Positions 24,552 through 36,609 of a DNA stretch of 64,000 nt are shown in pieces. The stretch is from Camellia lanceoleosa (taxonomy: Eukaryota > Streptophyta > Magnoliopsida > Ericales > Theaceae), in assembly GCA_025200525.1 (NCBI GenBank), contig CM045762.1:191977154-192041153 (forward strand). Reading direction: 5' to 3'. The translations under genes and the position numbers were made by a program. Numbering within the stretch: the stretch's first letter is position 1; each line of letters begins with the position of its first letter. The notes under the pieces are model-generated. The model was not told where the DNA came from. It saw only the letters and a list, made by a program, of their open reading frames with translations, and did not search any database.

Positions 24552-25040
24552 CAAATGTTATTAATGTACTAACCAAAAATTTTTCCCCACTTTAATAAGA
24601 CCAAAATATCCTCTCTCTCCTTTTTTTTTTTTTCTTCTTCTTTTTTTTTTTCAAACATTTTTTTATGTTTTACATTATTATTATTTTTTAAAATTTATTT
24701 TTTTCTATTTCACTTTTTTTAAATGAGCTGAGAAAAACACACCTAGTCATCTTGCAATAAGTAAAAATATGCATTTTATAAAAGATTTAATAAAAAAAAT
24801 TCATTAGTAAGAACAGATGAATGATGAAAGAGTTAAAAAAGTAAATAATAATAAAATGAAATGAAAATGAAACATTCAGATGAATGATGAAAGAATTAGA
24901 AACATAAATAATAATATAATAAAATAAAAAACAAACATTCAGAAAAAAAAAAAAAAAAAAAAAAAAACGAGAGAGGATATTTTGGCCCGTAAAAAAAAGT
25001 GAAAATTCTTTAGTGTGGTACATTTATTGCATTTTCAATA
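24552..25040. repeat. Long-TIR foldback element with poly-T/poly-A core
   Basis: The left arm contains ACCAAAATATCCTCTCTC and the right arm its inverse GAGAGAGGATATTTTGG. Outwards both continue as matching inverted sequence (TTCCCCACTTTAATAAG against GTGAAAATTCTTTAGTGTGG) for about 55 bp. The interior holds homopolymer tracts and a ~70-bp tandem duplication (AGATGAATGATGAAAGA). Confidence 0.65.
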
Positions 25041-26011
25041 AATGCAATAACTAAACATACTAATTATTATATCAATTAATATACTAACACATATTATTAA
25101 CATTAAAATTTCAAAACTATAGACTCCATTTATTATATAAATTATAAAGATTCAAAACCAATAAAACTGTGCCACGTCATCTATTATTACACTAATTAAT
25201 GAGTATAACTTTATTATTTTTATTTTTTTACAATAGTGAGAGTAATAATAATATTTAATATATTCTTAACCAGTATCCATAAAATTCAAAGTTTAATAAC
25301 CAATTTGCGATTAACTTAACCCTTTTTCCTTTCTTTTGAACAAAGACTAGCTTAACCTTTTTTTTGCTACAATTACAAATTAAATTAGTAATTATTTTGC
25401 CAACTACTGACATGTGTAGACCTATACACATACAAAATATTTTATTAAAAATCTACAAAATGCTAAATCTGTAGTACAGAGTTCTATATTTATACAATGA
25501 AAGAGTTTGTTATCTATCTATTCTATATCTAACTATATAACCGAAGGTATCTCTTATGGAAAATGATTTGTCCCCTTAAAAAAGTCCTCCCTAATCCTCA
25601 AAACGACGTCGTTTTGGGGAAATTTTTTTTTTTTTTACCTTGATTTGAAATTTAGGGGGATTAGGGGGGCAAAAATTAAGGGATGTAGCATGGCCCATCT
25701 ATTATGTATCTAACTGTATAACTGAAATTAGTTACAACTACTTTACAAGAGCTAAGCCAGTATGTAACTAAACAACTGTTGAGCTATAAATCTTGATTCC
25801 TCTGTTTATGATCTTGATGCTCTTGATCTGGTGATGCTGATATTATCTCATCACGCCCCTTTAAGCGAAGAGGAGAGGCATGAACCATGAGCTTGCGTTG
25901 AAGATTATCAGGAAATAAAAATGTCGGCAAACTTATCAGGAAAGGCAACATGTGAAACCCATAATTATATGAGTGTTTGGTAAAATTTTTGATAGAAAAT
26001 TTAAGAATTAA
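25041..26011. other. Spacer, mostly AT-rich
   Basis: No gene seen. A perfect palindrome, CAAAACGACGTCGTTTTG, lies near 25598. The - strand open frame 25784-26014 has no recognisable domain. Confidence 0.4.
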
Positions 26012-26020
26012 CATTTTTTA

Positions 26021-26414
26021 GGATTTGGGATGGATAGCCGCCACTGCTGTGTAGCTAAGTAGGCCCATTTCGGAAACCATTTTAGTGATTTGAATCATTC
26101 ACATTTTAGAGTATATCAAATATAACATACTTGTAAAAAATTAAGTTAATCAAATATCATTAACTTTTTCATCTACTCATATTTGTATCTACAAAAATAA
26201 ATGATAATTGTGATTTAAAGTATTAAAATGATACAAATGTGAGGAGATGAAAGACTTAACGATACTCGATTAATTTGATTTTTTACAGATATATTCTATT
26301 CAATATATTTTAAATTGCAAACAGTTCGAATCATTAAAATGGACCCTGAAATAGGTTCATCTGACTGCACAGCAATGACTACTGTCCTGGAGACATAGCA
26401 GCCACCTCAAATCC
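26021..26414. mobile_element. Mutator-type MITE with exact 9-bp target duplication
   Basis: Ends GGATTTGGGATGG and (reverse complement) GGATTTGAGGTGG. Flanks are CATTTTTTA at 26012-26020 and again at 26415-26423, identical over 9 bp. The element folds back over most of its length (CATTTTAGTGATTTGAATCA against its inverse near 26325). No coding sequence. Confidence 0.85.
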
Positions 26415-26601
26415 CATTTTTTAAGAAGAAAATAGAAAGATTTGCAACGTGTCATCACATTAACATATGAGTAATGCTACACTTCATGAAAAAAATATTA
26501 TGAAAATCTTCATGAATATTATCTATCCTTGGATTATTTATTTATTTTTTATCTTATTTTAATCACAACATTTCTTATTTGAGTGACAACCCCTAAATAT
26601 G

Positions 26602-27142
26602 TGTGGGGATATAATTTCAGAATACCAACATGTGACAAGGTGACGCCGAGGTGTCAGCCGAGGTGTCACGTGTCCTGGTCGTAACGCCGAGGTGATCTCG
26701 GCAAGGCCGAGGTTATCTCCGAAGATATCGGAGTCCGAAATAAACGGATAAAGGACAAGAGTCTTAGAATGAAGGAAGACTTCAGAGTAGATAAGGATAA
26801 AACTCCTGTAGAGTTTATCCCTATCTCTTGAAGAATCCTAAGTAAGCACAGAATGAGAGTCCATAGGAGTGAGACTTCTAGTGGGACTGGAATGGGGTAA
26901 AACTATAAAAGAAGGGCACCCCCGACGGGTCTAAGGTACGCAATTTTGAGCCTTGAGCAGTAATTTAAGCACTTGAATCATCTTTAAGAGATACTGACTT
27001 GTTCGTCGGAGTACCTCCGGGTGGAAGAACCACCGCCGGAGCTTTTTCCTTCTGTGCAGAATAACAGGGTGCCGTCTGTTCTGCCTGTGTTCTACAGCTG
27101 AATTACTAAGGAGGGCAGTGTGATCGGAAAATCACTCACACA
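26602..27142 (+). repeat. Gypsy 5' LTR
   Basis: 541 bp, TGTGGGGATA... to ...CTCACACA. It contains a TATA box. Compared with the 3' LTR I count about 15 substitutions, mostly transitions, and one 1-bp indel in a T run. Confidence 0.95.
26904..26910 (+). promoter_or_regulatory. TATA box of the 5' LTR
   Basis: TATAAAA, followed by a GC-richer R region. The identical motif lies at 35977-35983 in the 3' LTR. Confidence 0.7.
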
Positions 27143-27145
27143 TTT

Positions 27146-27162
27146 TGGCGCCGTTTGTGGGA
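27146..27162 (+). other. Primer binding site of the Gypsy element
   Basis: TGGCGCCGTTTGTGGGA, three bases after the 5' LTR. TGGCGCCGTT is the form often seen in plant Tat/Athila-type Gypsy elements. It primes minus-strand synthesis from a host tRNA 3' end. Confidence 0.75.
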
Positions 27163-27177
27163 AAGACAGAAGAATAG

Positions 27178-28789
27178 ATGGCCAGTAACGCACAAAAGGA
27201 AAAGGTTGGGGACGACGCTCCTGCTGGGAGTGGCAGGCCAATCAACCTTGACGCTGAAAGAGGAGACCACAACGAAGAAACTCGTGATCAGAATCACGCA
27301 GAGAAAGGTGTCGGCCAAGATGGCGACACATCAAAGAAAACGGACCAGGGCAGGTACTATAACGAAGACAACCTCCAGACCTGGAAAAACAGATGTCTGA
27401 GGAGGGATGAAGAAGTAAAGGAGATGGCAAACAAGTTGGCAGACCTTCAATCGGTCGTCAACTTCATGATGCAAAATAATGTCTTGCAGCCGCCATACCC
27501 GCTACAGGACACGCCAATGCCAGCAGCAAACGCCCAAAAGAAGGCGTAAAGAAATTCAAGCCCTCAAAGACACGAGTGGAAGGCACTCTCACCGACCTTC
27601 CAGGGAAGTCGGCCGAGAAGAGCCGAGAAGAGAAGAGTCCCGAAGGACATATCACGCGAAGGAGGCAGACCCCAAAGAACATCGGCATGTTCAGGGGCAG
27701 GTATTATGTTTCGATGCATCTAACAGGGAAGGGTCGAAAAGGAGCCGCCATGAGGCCGAGAGTAGTGCGCCGAAAAGGCTGAAGTCCATAGATAGCCGGG
27801 CTGCGGGGAGAAGTAAAGAAGACTTGAGAGATTACCTCAAGAGGAAGCGAGAGAATGCCGAAGTCGAAGTAACCTCCCCGGTTAAACCGAGGACACCATT
27901 CTCGGTGGAATTGGACAAATTCGCCGCGCCGAAAAGATTCAGTATGCCGAGGTTCCAAATATATGATGGTAAGTCGGACCCTAACTTCCATGTTGGATTA
28001 TTTTTGAATTCAATGGCATTATATAGTGGGAACGAGCCGTTGCTCTGCAAAGTGTTCCCTTCATCCTTCGGGGAGATTGCATCAGATTGGTTCCACAAAT
28101 TACCAAAGGGGAGTGTGAAGACTTGGGAAGGCCTGGCCGAGATGTTTGTGGTCAGGTTCATAACAAACAAACTGCAGCCATTGAGGGTGGATGCATTGAT
28201 GGCTCTAAAGATCGGCAAAGATGAAAGCCTTAGGGCCTATGCAAAAAGTTACTACGAGGTGTTCAATCGAATACCTGAATGCAACCAAGAGGTGGCGGTC
28301 GTGTCTTTCAAGAACGGCCTGAAGGATGACTGTTCACTGCGGAAGTCTTTGGCAAAGACACTACCAAAGAGTATGGAAGAGCTCATGGCAAGAATCGAGA
28401 AGTATGCCAGAGCCGAGGAAGATACATCGGGGAATAAGGAGACAAAGCCAGAAAAAGGCGACGGCTCGCCGAAGCGAGGCCGAGGTAACAATGGACCCAA
28501 CAAACAAGAGATAGAGTTGAGGGCTAGGCAGGTAGTGACAACGGTGTTCCGAATTCCGGTCCACAAAGTCCTTGACCAAATTCGAAATCAGCCCTACTTC
28601 AGAACGCCAGCAAGGGCACCAGGAGAATTTATGGGAAGAAACCTTGGTAGGCGTTGTGCTTACCACAATGAGGAGGGGCACCCAACTCAGGGTTGCAGAG
28701 CCCTTAAAGCACACTTAGAAGATCTAGTAAGGCAAGGCCATCTGAAAGACCTTGTGGATGAGGCCAAAACAAGGGAAGAACAGGCATGA
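27178..28789 (+). pseudogene. Gypsy gag, frameshifted
   Basis: The N-terminal part, MASNAQKEKVGDDA, runs 27178-27549 with a coiled-coil-like segment (EEVKEMANKLADLQSVV). The frame then changes, and the main Gag runs in another frame (27479-28789): basic region, then the retrotransposon gag domain (KFAAPKRFSMPRFQIYDGKS, DWFHKLPKGS, LRAYAKSYYEVF) and a Tat-type zinc-binding end (CAYHNEEGHPTQGCRALK). Gag forms the particle and binds RNA. It ends at an in-frame TGA (28787-28789), after which pol continues in the same frame. Confidence 0.85.
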
Positions 28790-31700
28790 TTGCCTCAAGC
28801 ACCAAGAAATTTCCGCCTCCCCCAAAGACAAAGAACTGGCAAAGGACCTCGAGTGGTTAATGTGATCCACTCAAAGGTGAATGAAAACGACATACGGGGG
28901 GAGACACAGAGGGTAAAACACCTGCAGCACGTCAACCAGGTCGGACTGAAAAGACCTCGGCCTGAAGAGTGCCCAGGACCAATGATAGCCTTCACAGAAG
29001 CCGGCCTAGATATGGTCCAGCACCCGCACAATGATGCCTTGGTAGTATCCCTCCAGGTTGGGGAGTGCCAAGTGAAACGCATCTTGATTGATCAAGGCAG
29101 CTCCTGCGACATCATGTATGTCAGATGTTTCAAGGAGTTAGGCCTTCACCCTGATGACATGGAGCAGTCAAACAGCCCGATGGTCGGCTTCAATGGAACG
29201 CCGACATGGCCATTGGGCGCAACAAGCTTGGAGATACAGGCTGGAACGAAAAAGGTCAAGACAGAATTCATTGTGATTGACAGGCCCTCGCCTTACAACA
29301 TTATCTTGGGGAGGCTGTGGTTGCATGCAATGGGGGCAGTTCCCTCAACATTGCATCAACTGCTACGAATCCCAACAGAACATGGGATTGAAGAAGTCAG
29401 AGGAGATCAGTTGCAGGCAAAAAATTGCTCCATGGCAGCAATGAAATTAACCTGCAGCATTCGGGAACCAGAAAAGGCAGAAGTTGAAAAAGAGGACATG
29501 AAGGTCCTAGACGATGTCGGCAAGGAGCTAGCCGAGAGAAGTGAAGAAGTACTGAAGAAAATCCTTGTCCAGGAGGGCGATGAGGAACGCTTCTTTCTTC
29601 TCGGCACAGGATTAGCCGAAGAAGAAGAAAGAGAGCTGGAAACCTTTTTGAGAAGAAATATTGAGGTGTTTGCCTGGACACCTTATGAAATGCCTGGCAT
29701 TGACCCCGAGGTCACATGTCACAGACTCAACGTTGACAGGTCGGCCAAGCCTGTGATACAACGGGCCAGAAGACCTACGTTGATGCACGTCGAAGTAGTG
29801 GAGGAGGAAGTGGACAGACTTCTGGAGGCCAGGGCCATCAGAGAAGCCAATTACCCGACATGGCTGTCAAACACCGTGGTAGTGAAGAAGAAGAACGGCA
29901 AGTGGAGAGTCTGCGTAGATTTTACAAACTTGAACAAAGCTTGTCCCAAAGACAGTTTTCCTCTACCAAAGATCGACCAGTTGGTAGACGCCACATCTGG
30001 ACATGGAAGGATGAGCTTCTTGGATGCTTATAGGGGGTATCACCAGATAGCCATGTACCCCCCGGATGAGGAGAAGACAGCGTTTATCACCCCAAAAGGT
30101 CTGTATTGTTACAGAGTTATGCCTTTTGGGTTGAAAAACACAAGAGCAACTTACCAAAGGTTGGTAACCAAGATGTTCAAACACTTGATTGGCCGAACAG
30201 TAGAAGTCTACATTGATGACATGGTCGTGAAGACCAAGGAACCAAAGGATCATCTTGCTGACCTAACAGAGGTCTTTGACATACTCAAAACATATCGGCT
30301 CCGACTCAACGCATCGAAGTGCGCGTTTGGAGTCAGATCCGGTAAGTTCTTGGGATACCTAGTGACTAGAAGGGGCATTGAAGCCAACCCAGATCAAATC
30401 AAGGCCATCCTGGAATTATAGAGTCCAACATCGGCGAAACAGGTTCAAATGCTTACTGGAAGGGCCGCAGCCCTAAACAGGTTCATAAGCCGAAGTTCGG
30501 ATAAATGTAAACCCTTTTTCAACCTGGTGAAAAAGGCCACGGATTTTCTATGGACTGAGGAATGTGAGGCCGCTTTGGCCGACCTAAAGAAATACCTTAC
30601 CACGGCTCCAGTCCTCTCAACACCTGAACCTGGGGAGGAACTATTTTTATACTTAGTAGTTTCGAAGCACGCAGTAAGTACTGTGATAATCCGAGAAGAG
30701 AAGAGAGAGCAGAAGGCTGTTTACTATGTAAGTAAAACCTTGGCCGATGCAGAAACAAGGTATCTACCACTGGAGAAATTAATGCTAGCCTTGGTAATGG
30801 CTTCAAAGAAGTTAAACCATTACTTTCAGGCTCACAAGATCGTGGTACTAACAGAGCACCCACTGAAACCCTTGTTGCAACAAGGAGACTTAACTGGAAG
30901 AATAGCAAGATGGGCAGTAGTTTTGGGCCAATATGACCTGGAGTTCAGGCCGAGAACAGCAATTAAGGGCCAAGTCTTAGCCGACTTCGTGGCCGAGTTC
31001 TCACCAGAATACATCGAACATCAGGCTCCGTTGAGCCGAGATAAACGATGTCCAAACAAGGAAGGAGAAGCCCAGCCAAAGGCTAAAGAACCAAGGAAGG
31101 AAAAACTCAGACCCTGCAGCATTTACATCGGCGACTCCTTTCAACTTTTTGTTGATGGGAGCTCAAACCGGCAGCGAGGCGGCAGAGTAGTATTGATATC
31201 CCCGACGGAGATATTGGAGCGATCCATTATTTGGGGTTCAAAGCCTCGAACAATGAGGTGGAGTATAAAGCATTGATTGCTGGACTGAAGCTGGCAGTAG
31301 CAGCAGAAGCAGATGAGGTAATAGTCTTTTGTGATTCACAACTTATAGTGAATCAAACTACGGGAGAGTTTGCAACCCGAGATGAAAGGATATCGGCATA
31401 CGCAAAAGAAGTCATTAGGCTGGCAGCCTTGTTTCAAAACTGCCGGCTTCTTCAGGTTAGCCGAGATAATAACAGCCACGCCGACGCGTTGGCCAATTTA
31501 GCAAGTTCAATGCAAACCGGAAAGACGAGGACAATAATGGTCGATTACCTATCAGGCCCAAGCATAGAGCCACCGAACACAATGCAAGAGGCATTATGTG
31601 TGGACATGGGACCAAGCTGGATGGATGCAATTGTTTCATTCCTGAAAGAGGGAAAGCTACCAGAAGAACGAAAGGAGGCACACAAGGTCAGATTGAAGTC

Positions 31701-32856
31701 GGCAAGATTCAGTCTGACAGCAGAAGGACACCTCTACAGAAGATCCTTCACTGGACCTCTTCTAAGGTGTGTACACCCTCTTCAGGTTGAAGATTTTTTA
31801 TATGAAATTCATGAAGGAATTTGTGGAAGCCACACAGGAGACAGATCATTAGCTCACAGGGCCATTACCCAGGGGTATTGGTGGCCTTATATGCAAAAAG
31901 ATGCAGAGGCCTATGTGAAGAAGTACGAACAATGCCAGAGGTTTGCACCTTTGATACATCAGCCAGCTGCTGACCTGAACCCGGTTTCTAGCCCTTGGCC
32001 ATTTGCCCAATGGGGCATGGACCTCGTCGGACAATTGCCCTAAGCAACTCGGCAGCGGAAGTACCTACTGGTAGCAACAGACTACTTCACAAAGTGGATA
32101 GAAGCAGAGCCTCTTGCCAAAATCCGAGATGTGGATGTGAAGAACTTCATCTGAAGAAACATCATCACCAGATTTGGGATTCCAAGAGCAATAGTTGCTG
32201 ACAACGGAACACAGTTTGACAGCAAACTTATCAAGAATTTTTGTGTAAAGTTCAAGATAAAGAATTACTTTTCAACACCAAGTTTTTCCCAAAATAATGG
32301 GCAAGCAGAAGCATCCAACAAAGTAATGCTGGATGGGATAAAGAAGAGGCTGCAGGCAGCAAAAGGAAAGTGGGTAGACGAATTGCCCAATGTGCTCTGG
32401 GCATATCGCACTACGCCGAGAAGATCAACAAGGGAATCCCCCTTCACCATGACTTATGGCACAGAGGCAGTCATTCCACTGGAGATCGGCATCCCAGGGA
32501 TCAGAACCCAGGGAGTTGAAAACGGGACTAATGATGTGCCCTTAGCCCGAGATCTGGATCTACTAGAAGAAAGAAGAGAGAAAGCTACAGTCCAGCTTGC
32601 AGCATACCAGCAACAGCTTGCCAAAGCTTACAACAAGAAGGTTAATCCAAGGGATTTTCAAGTTAACGACCTAGTCTTGAGGAAAGTCGTTGGCAATAAG
32701 AAGGATCCTAGAGAAGGCAAGCTTGGCCCAAACTGGGAAGGACCTTATAGAATTACTTCGGTGTTAGGAAATGGGGCATATCGGCTCGAAGATAATGAGG
32801 GCAAAGCATTGCCTAGACCATGGAACACTTGTAATTTAAAGTTTTTCTATCATTAG
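28790..32856 (+). pseudogene. Gypsy pol (PR-RT-RNaseH-aRNH-INT), with stops and a frameshift
   Basis: In order: protease ([13 protein letters not shown], ~29083), reverse transcriptase ([20 protein letters not shown] ~29910; YIDDMVV ~30211), RNase H (30480-31010), second RNase H ([12 protein letters not shown] ~31150, then [12 protein letters not shown] in a new frame), integrase zinc finger ([10 protein letters not shown]...YEQCQRF, first Cys replaced by Tyr) and integrase core with D, D, E at TDYFTKW, ADNGTQFD and NGQAEASNK (32080-32310). Lesions: TAG at 30419-30421, a frameshift near 31190-31230, TAA at 32041 and TGA at 32152. It copies and inserts the element in intact relatives. Confidence 0.9.
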
Positions 32857-33055
32857 ATGTTGTTTGATTTTTTGCCGATGTGATCAATAAAATCGTAGCA
32901 AGATTTTCCAGAACTTATAAAACTATGCATAATGTTGTTTTTTCTTTTCTTCGAATAATGAGAACCCAAGTGGAACTTAGGTTCACATTGGGGGCAGAGA
33001 GAAGACAGTAATGCTTAGCCGAAGTTACACAGAGATTATGCTTAACCGAAGTTAA
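32857..33055. other. Start of the Gypsy 3' region
   Basis: Non-coding sequence after pol, with short GCTTAGCCGAAGTTA-like repeats leading into the minisatellite. Confidence 0.5.
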
Positions 33056-33621
33056 GCCGAGATAAATTCCTTATCTTTACTTGTTGAAATTTGTAGCAAT
33101 TTACAAGTTAAAGTTAAGCCGAGATAAATTCCTTATCCTTACTTGTTGAAATTTGTAGCAATTTATAAGTTAAAGTTAAGCTGAGATAAATTCATTATCT
33201 TTACTTGTTGAAATTTGTAGTAATTTACAAGTTAAAGTTAGGCTGAGATAAATTCCTTATCTTTACTTGTTGAAATTTGTAGCAATTTACAAGTTAAAGT
33301 TAGGCTGAGATAAATTCCTTATCTTTACTTGTTGAAATTTGTAGCAATTTACAAGTTAAAGTTAAGCCGAGATAAATTCCTTATCTTTACATGTTGAAAT
33401 TTGTAGCAATTTACAACTTAAAGTTAAGCTGAGATAAATTCCTTATCTTTACTTGTTGAAATTTGTAGCAATTTACAAGTTAAAGTTAGGCTGAGATAAA
33501 TTCCTTATCTTTACTTGTTGAAATTTGTAGCAATTTACAAGTTAAAGTTAGGCTGAGATAAATTCCTTATCTTTACTTGTTGAAATTTGTAGCAATTTAC
33601 AAGTTAAAGTTAAGCCGAGAT
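33056..33621. repeat. 62-bp minisatellite inside the Gypsy 3' region
   Basis: Nine units of 62 bp start at 33056, 33118, 33180, 33242 and so on to 33552, followed by the first bases of a tenth. Units begin GCYGAGATAAATTCCTTATC and include TTGAAATTTGTAGCAATTTA. They differ by only a few bases. The array ends inside the 3' part of the antisense ORF. Tandem repeats at this place are known for Tat-lineage elements. Confidence 0.97.
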
Positions 33622-34686
33622 GGCTGGGCCTTCTTGACTCTTTTTGATTTTGGTGGGGGCATAGTCTGGGTTGGTGGAGCATCCACATCGGTTGGGAGGT
33701 CGGCCAGGAGGTCTTGAGCAACTGGTTTCGGGCGACCCATCTCGGCAGTTTTGACAAGACGTCGCCGACGTTTTCTTTCTGGAATTGGGATTAAGTAGGG
33801 GGCTGAGGTAGATGGAAGATCGGCTGGGTCAGAAGTGGAGCCTTGATCTGTTCGTGATGAAGAAGCACCTTGAGTTGTTGCGGTAGGTGGGGAAAGGCTC
33901 TCTTTCACCCTCCTTGGGACGTCGGGCAGAGTTGATCTATACGTTGGAACGAAATTCAGCACCAATGGAGCTTTACGCTTGAGGATGGGAAGGTCTAGCA
34001 GTTTCTTCAGACCTTTGCTGGGAAAGTAGGTTTGACGGAAGGTTTTGGGTGGCTGATGAAGGTCTGCAAAACAAACAAACAGACATTAGAAACAGACTAA
34101 GTATTGAAGACTTAAAAAGAAACAACTAAGTGATTGACACTGGGCTCTTACCCTTGCCCTCTTTTATTGTCCGAGGCAGAGGGTAAATGTGGACATCTTC
34201 ATCTGGGCCGAATTCCCAATTTTCTGAAGCGATTACGTAGTCATCCCCAGCCCCTTTGTTGGAGTCTGGGAGGTCGGCTATAATTTTGAATTCGGTGGAC
34301 CTCGGTTTAAGGTAGTAAACAAAGCCCTTTTCCTTCAAATTCAGGGGGCACATTGTATAACAGTATTGAAGGTCGGCCAGGGTGATCCTAACGTTCTCTT
34401 GCCTAGCTAGGGCTATGGCACCGTTGAGCACCCTATAGGAGTTGATAGTCAATTTCATCGGGTTCAGCCTATAGAAGTGGAGCACCTCACGAAAAAGGGG
34501 ATTCAGTGGGAGCCGAAGTCCACACTCGGTGAAAGCAACAATTGGGAAGGGCATTGTATCATATGTGGGCATAATAGAGTCATCATCCCCAGCCAGTCTC
34601 AGATGGACATCGGCTGGGATGGAAAACTCTTGCCTAAAGTATTCTAGTATGGTTGGGGTATTTACTCTATGCCTCTACATACCCAT
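33597..34686 (-). pseudogene. Antisense extra ORF (aORF) of Tat-type Gypsy
   Basis: Exon 1 (34686-34152) encodes HRVNTPTILEYF, FPIVAFTECGLRLPLNP, FREVLHFYRLNP and LTINSYRVLNGAI, the recurring pattern of the antisense ORF found downstream of pol in plant Tat elements. Its function is unknown. An 88-bp GT-AG intron follows (34064-34151), then a basic, Pro/Ser-rich second exon that runs out at RLNFNL in the first unit of the minisatellite, so the C-terminus is lost. A TAG lies three codons after the first ATG (34675-34677). The promoter would lie between here and the 3' LTR. Confidence 0.7.
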
Positions 34687-34739
34687 GACGTCGGCTCAAA
34701 CACAAAGGGTTTGGTTTCAAAAGAGAATTATTTGAGAAG

Positions 34740-35663
34740 GGTTGCACGAACCTCGGCTACAAGTCTGGGTAACTACAGGTAAGGTTCGTTTCAGTTTTTC
34801 CTAAAGATCGAAGGTTCTATAGACAAATCCCAAACCTAGAGCTACAAAAACGAGGATTGAGGGCACGAATCTGGAAAAGATACAAAAAGCAGAAAACAAA
34901 GACGAAGTTTCAGATTCAAGAACAGGAACGGGTTATCAGAAATACGAGGGATACAATGGGTTGAAGACCAAGAACAGTAGTGAAACGGTGCAAGTGTGCA
35001 TTACATGTGCAAGATCAAGAAACAAAAAGCATTCAGGTGAATGATTCACAAGTCAAATGCTTAAACAGAACATAAATAGCAAGAAATTCCAGAAACGATG
35101 AAGAACTAAGAAAGGAAGGGTCAATTGCTTACCAGACAAAGTGAGGCCGAAACAAAATTCGCCGAGGACAGACGACGGTTGTAACAGTGGCGAAAGCTTC
35201 GCAAGAACGGAGGAATGGAGACGGTTGCAGAGCTTAGAGCTTATAGCAATGGCAGACTCGAAGAGAAAGAGTTCTAGAGAGAGAAAGAGCAGGAAATCAG
35301 AATGCAAAAGGTGAAAAAAAAGGAAGGGGGAAAGAAGAGTTTTGTCAAAAACTCAAAACGACGGCAAAAAGAACATTTAGTGCGCCTGGAGCAACGCAGG
35401 CGTCAGACGGCGCAGACAGACAAAAGACGGCTTGCAAGCGCGTCAAAGGCACGGGCCAATACTGATAAAACACATATGGAAAACGGTTGAGGAGTGATGC
35501 ATGACAGCTCATGCGCGTGGAAGAGTTCATTTGAATTCTTGTTCTCTGATGAAGGCATGTCGGCCTAAGGTGAATAATCTCGGCTAAAGGGTTCTTACGC
35601 CGACGTATTGGAGAGAGGAATGATATAGGTTCCATCACCTCAGAATGCCGAGGTAATAGAACC
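34740..35663. other. Gypsy 3' non-coding region, probable aORF leader
   Basis: Sequence between the antisense ORF and the 3' LTR. No gene found on either strand. It should include the aORF promoter and 5' UTR. Confidence 0.45.
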
Positions 35664-35674
35664 TAGGGGACAGT
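35664..35674 (+). other. Polypurine tract of the Gypsy element
   Basis: TAGGGGACAGT immediately before the 3' LTR. The G-rich purine run is the expected plus-strand primer. Confidence 0.6.
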
Positions 35675-36214
35675 TGTGGGGATATAATTTCAGAATACCA
35701 ACACGTGGCAAGGTGACGCCGACGTGTCAGCCGAGGTGCCACGTGTCCTGGTCGTGACGCCGAGGTGATCTCGGCAAGGCCGACGTTATCTCCGAAGATA
35801 TCGGAGTCCGAAGTAAACGGATAAAGGACAAGAGTCCTAGAATGAAGGAAGACTTCAGAGTAGATAAGGATAAAACTCCTGTAGAGTTTATCCCTATCTC
35901 TTGAAGAATCCTAAGTAAGCACAGAATGAGAGTCCATAGGAGTGAGACTTCTAGTGGGACTGGAATGGGGTAAAACTATAAAAGAAGGGCACCCCCGGCG
36001 GGTCTAAGGTACGCAATTTTGAGCCTTGAGCAGTAATTTAAGCACTTGAATCATTTTTAAGAGATACTGACTTGTTCGTCGGAGTACCCCCGGGTGGAAG
36101 AACCACCGCCGGAGTTTTTCCTTCTGTGCAGGATAACAGGGTGCTATCTGTTCTGCCTGTGTTCTACAGCTGAATTACTAAGGAGGGCAGTGTGATCGGA
36201 AAATCACTCACACA
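35675..36214 (+). repeat. Gypsy 3' LTR
   Basis: 540 bp, same ends as the 5' LTR, with TATAAAA at 35977-35983. The flank GTATG begins at 36215. Confidence 0.95.
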
Positions 36215-36609
36215 GTATGTTATTTTATGTTGTTCCCAAACAACTTCTATGATTGCCATTGCAACAAATGACATTTACTTTTGTTTAGCCATGTTATTTT
36301 CCTTTTCATTTCGAAACAATACTGATATGATAAGATGTTTTTCCAAACCTCTTGTGGGAAGAAAATATAGGCAAATTTGTTGTATGGAAAAGATTATGGT
36401 ACACGTATTTCATACGCATGTTATAATTAAAGAAGAAAAATAATATAATTCTATACTTTTTGAGTCATAACTAAGAAAAAAAAAAGTCATACCAAACACT
36501 ATACATGAGACATAATCAAACATCTCAAAATAATATCATAAATAAAAAAAAAATTGATAATAACTATAAAAAAAAAATTGATGTAATTAAGGATGCATAA
36601 AATTCTCTT

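Larger units (their letters stand above)
26602..36214 (+). mobile_element. Complete Ty3/Gypsy retrotransposon, Tat-type, mutated
   Basis: Two LTRs (26602-27142 and 35675-36214) bracket a PBS, gag, pol in Gypsy order (PR-RT-RH-second RH-INT), an antisense extra ORF, a minisatellite and a polypurine tract. Flanking 5-mers are ATATG on the left and GTATG on the right (4/5), fitting a Gypsy target duplication. A second RNase H and an antisense ORF downstream of pol are features of the plant Tat lineage. Several stops and frameshifts make the copy defective. LTR divergence is about 3% by eye, so insertion is recent in plant terms. Confidence 0.93.

Noticed and set aside
25784..26014. 76-codon - strand frame
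   Set aside because: No domain, no homologous context, ends next to a MITE.
33056..33621. Regular 62-bp repeats considered as a CRISPR array
   Set aside because: Units are directly adjacent with no unique spacers, inside a plant retrotransposon.
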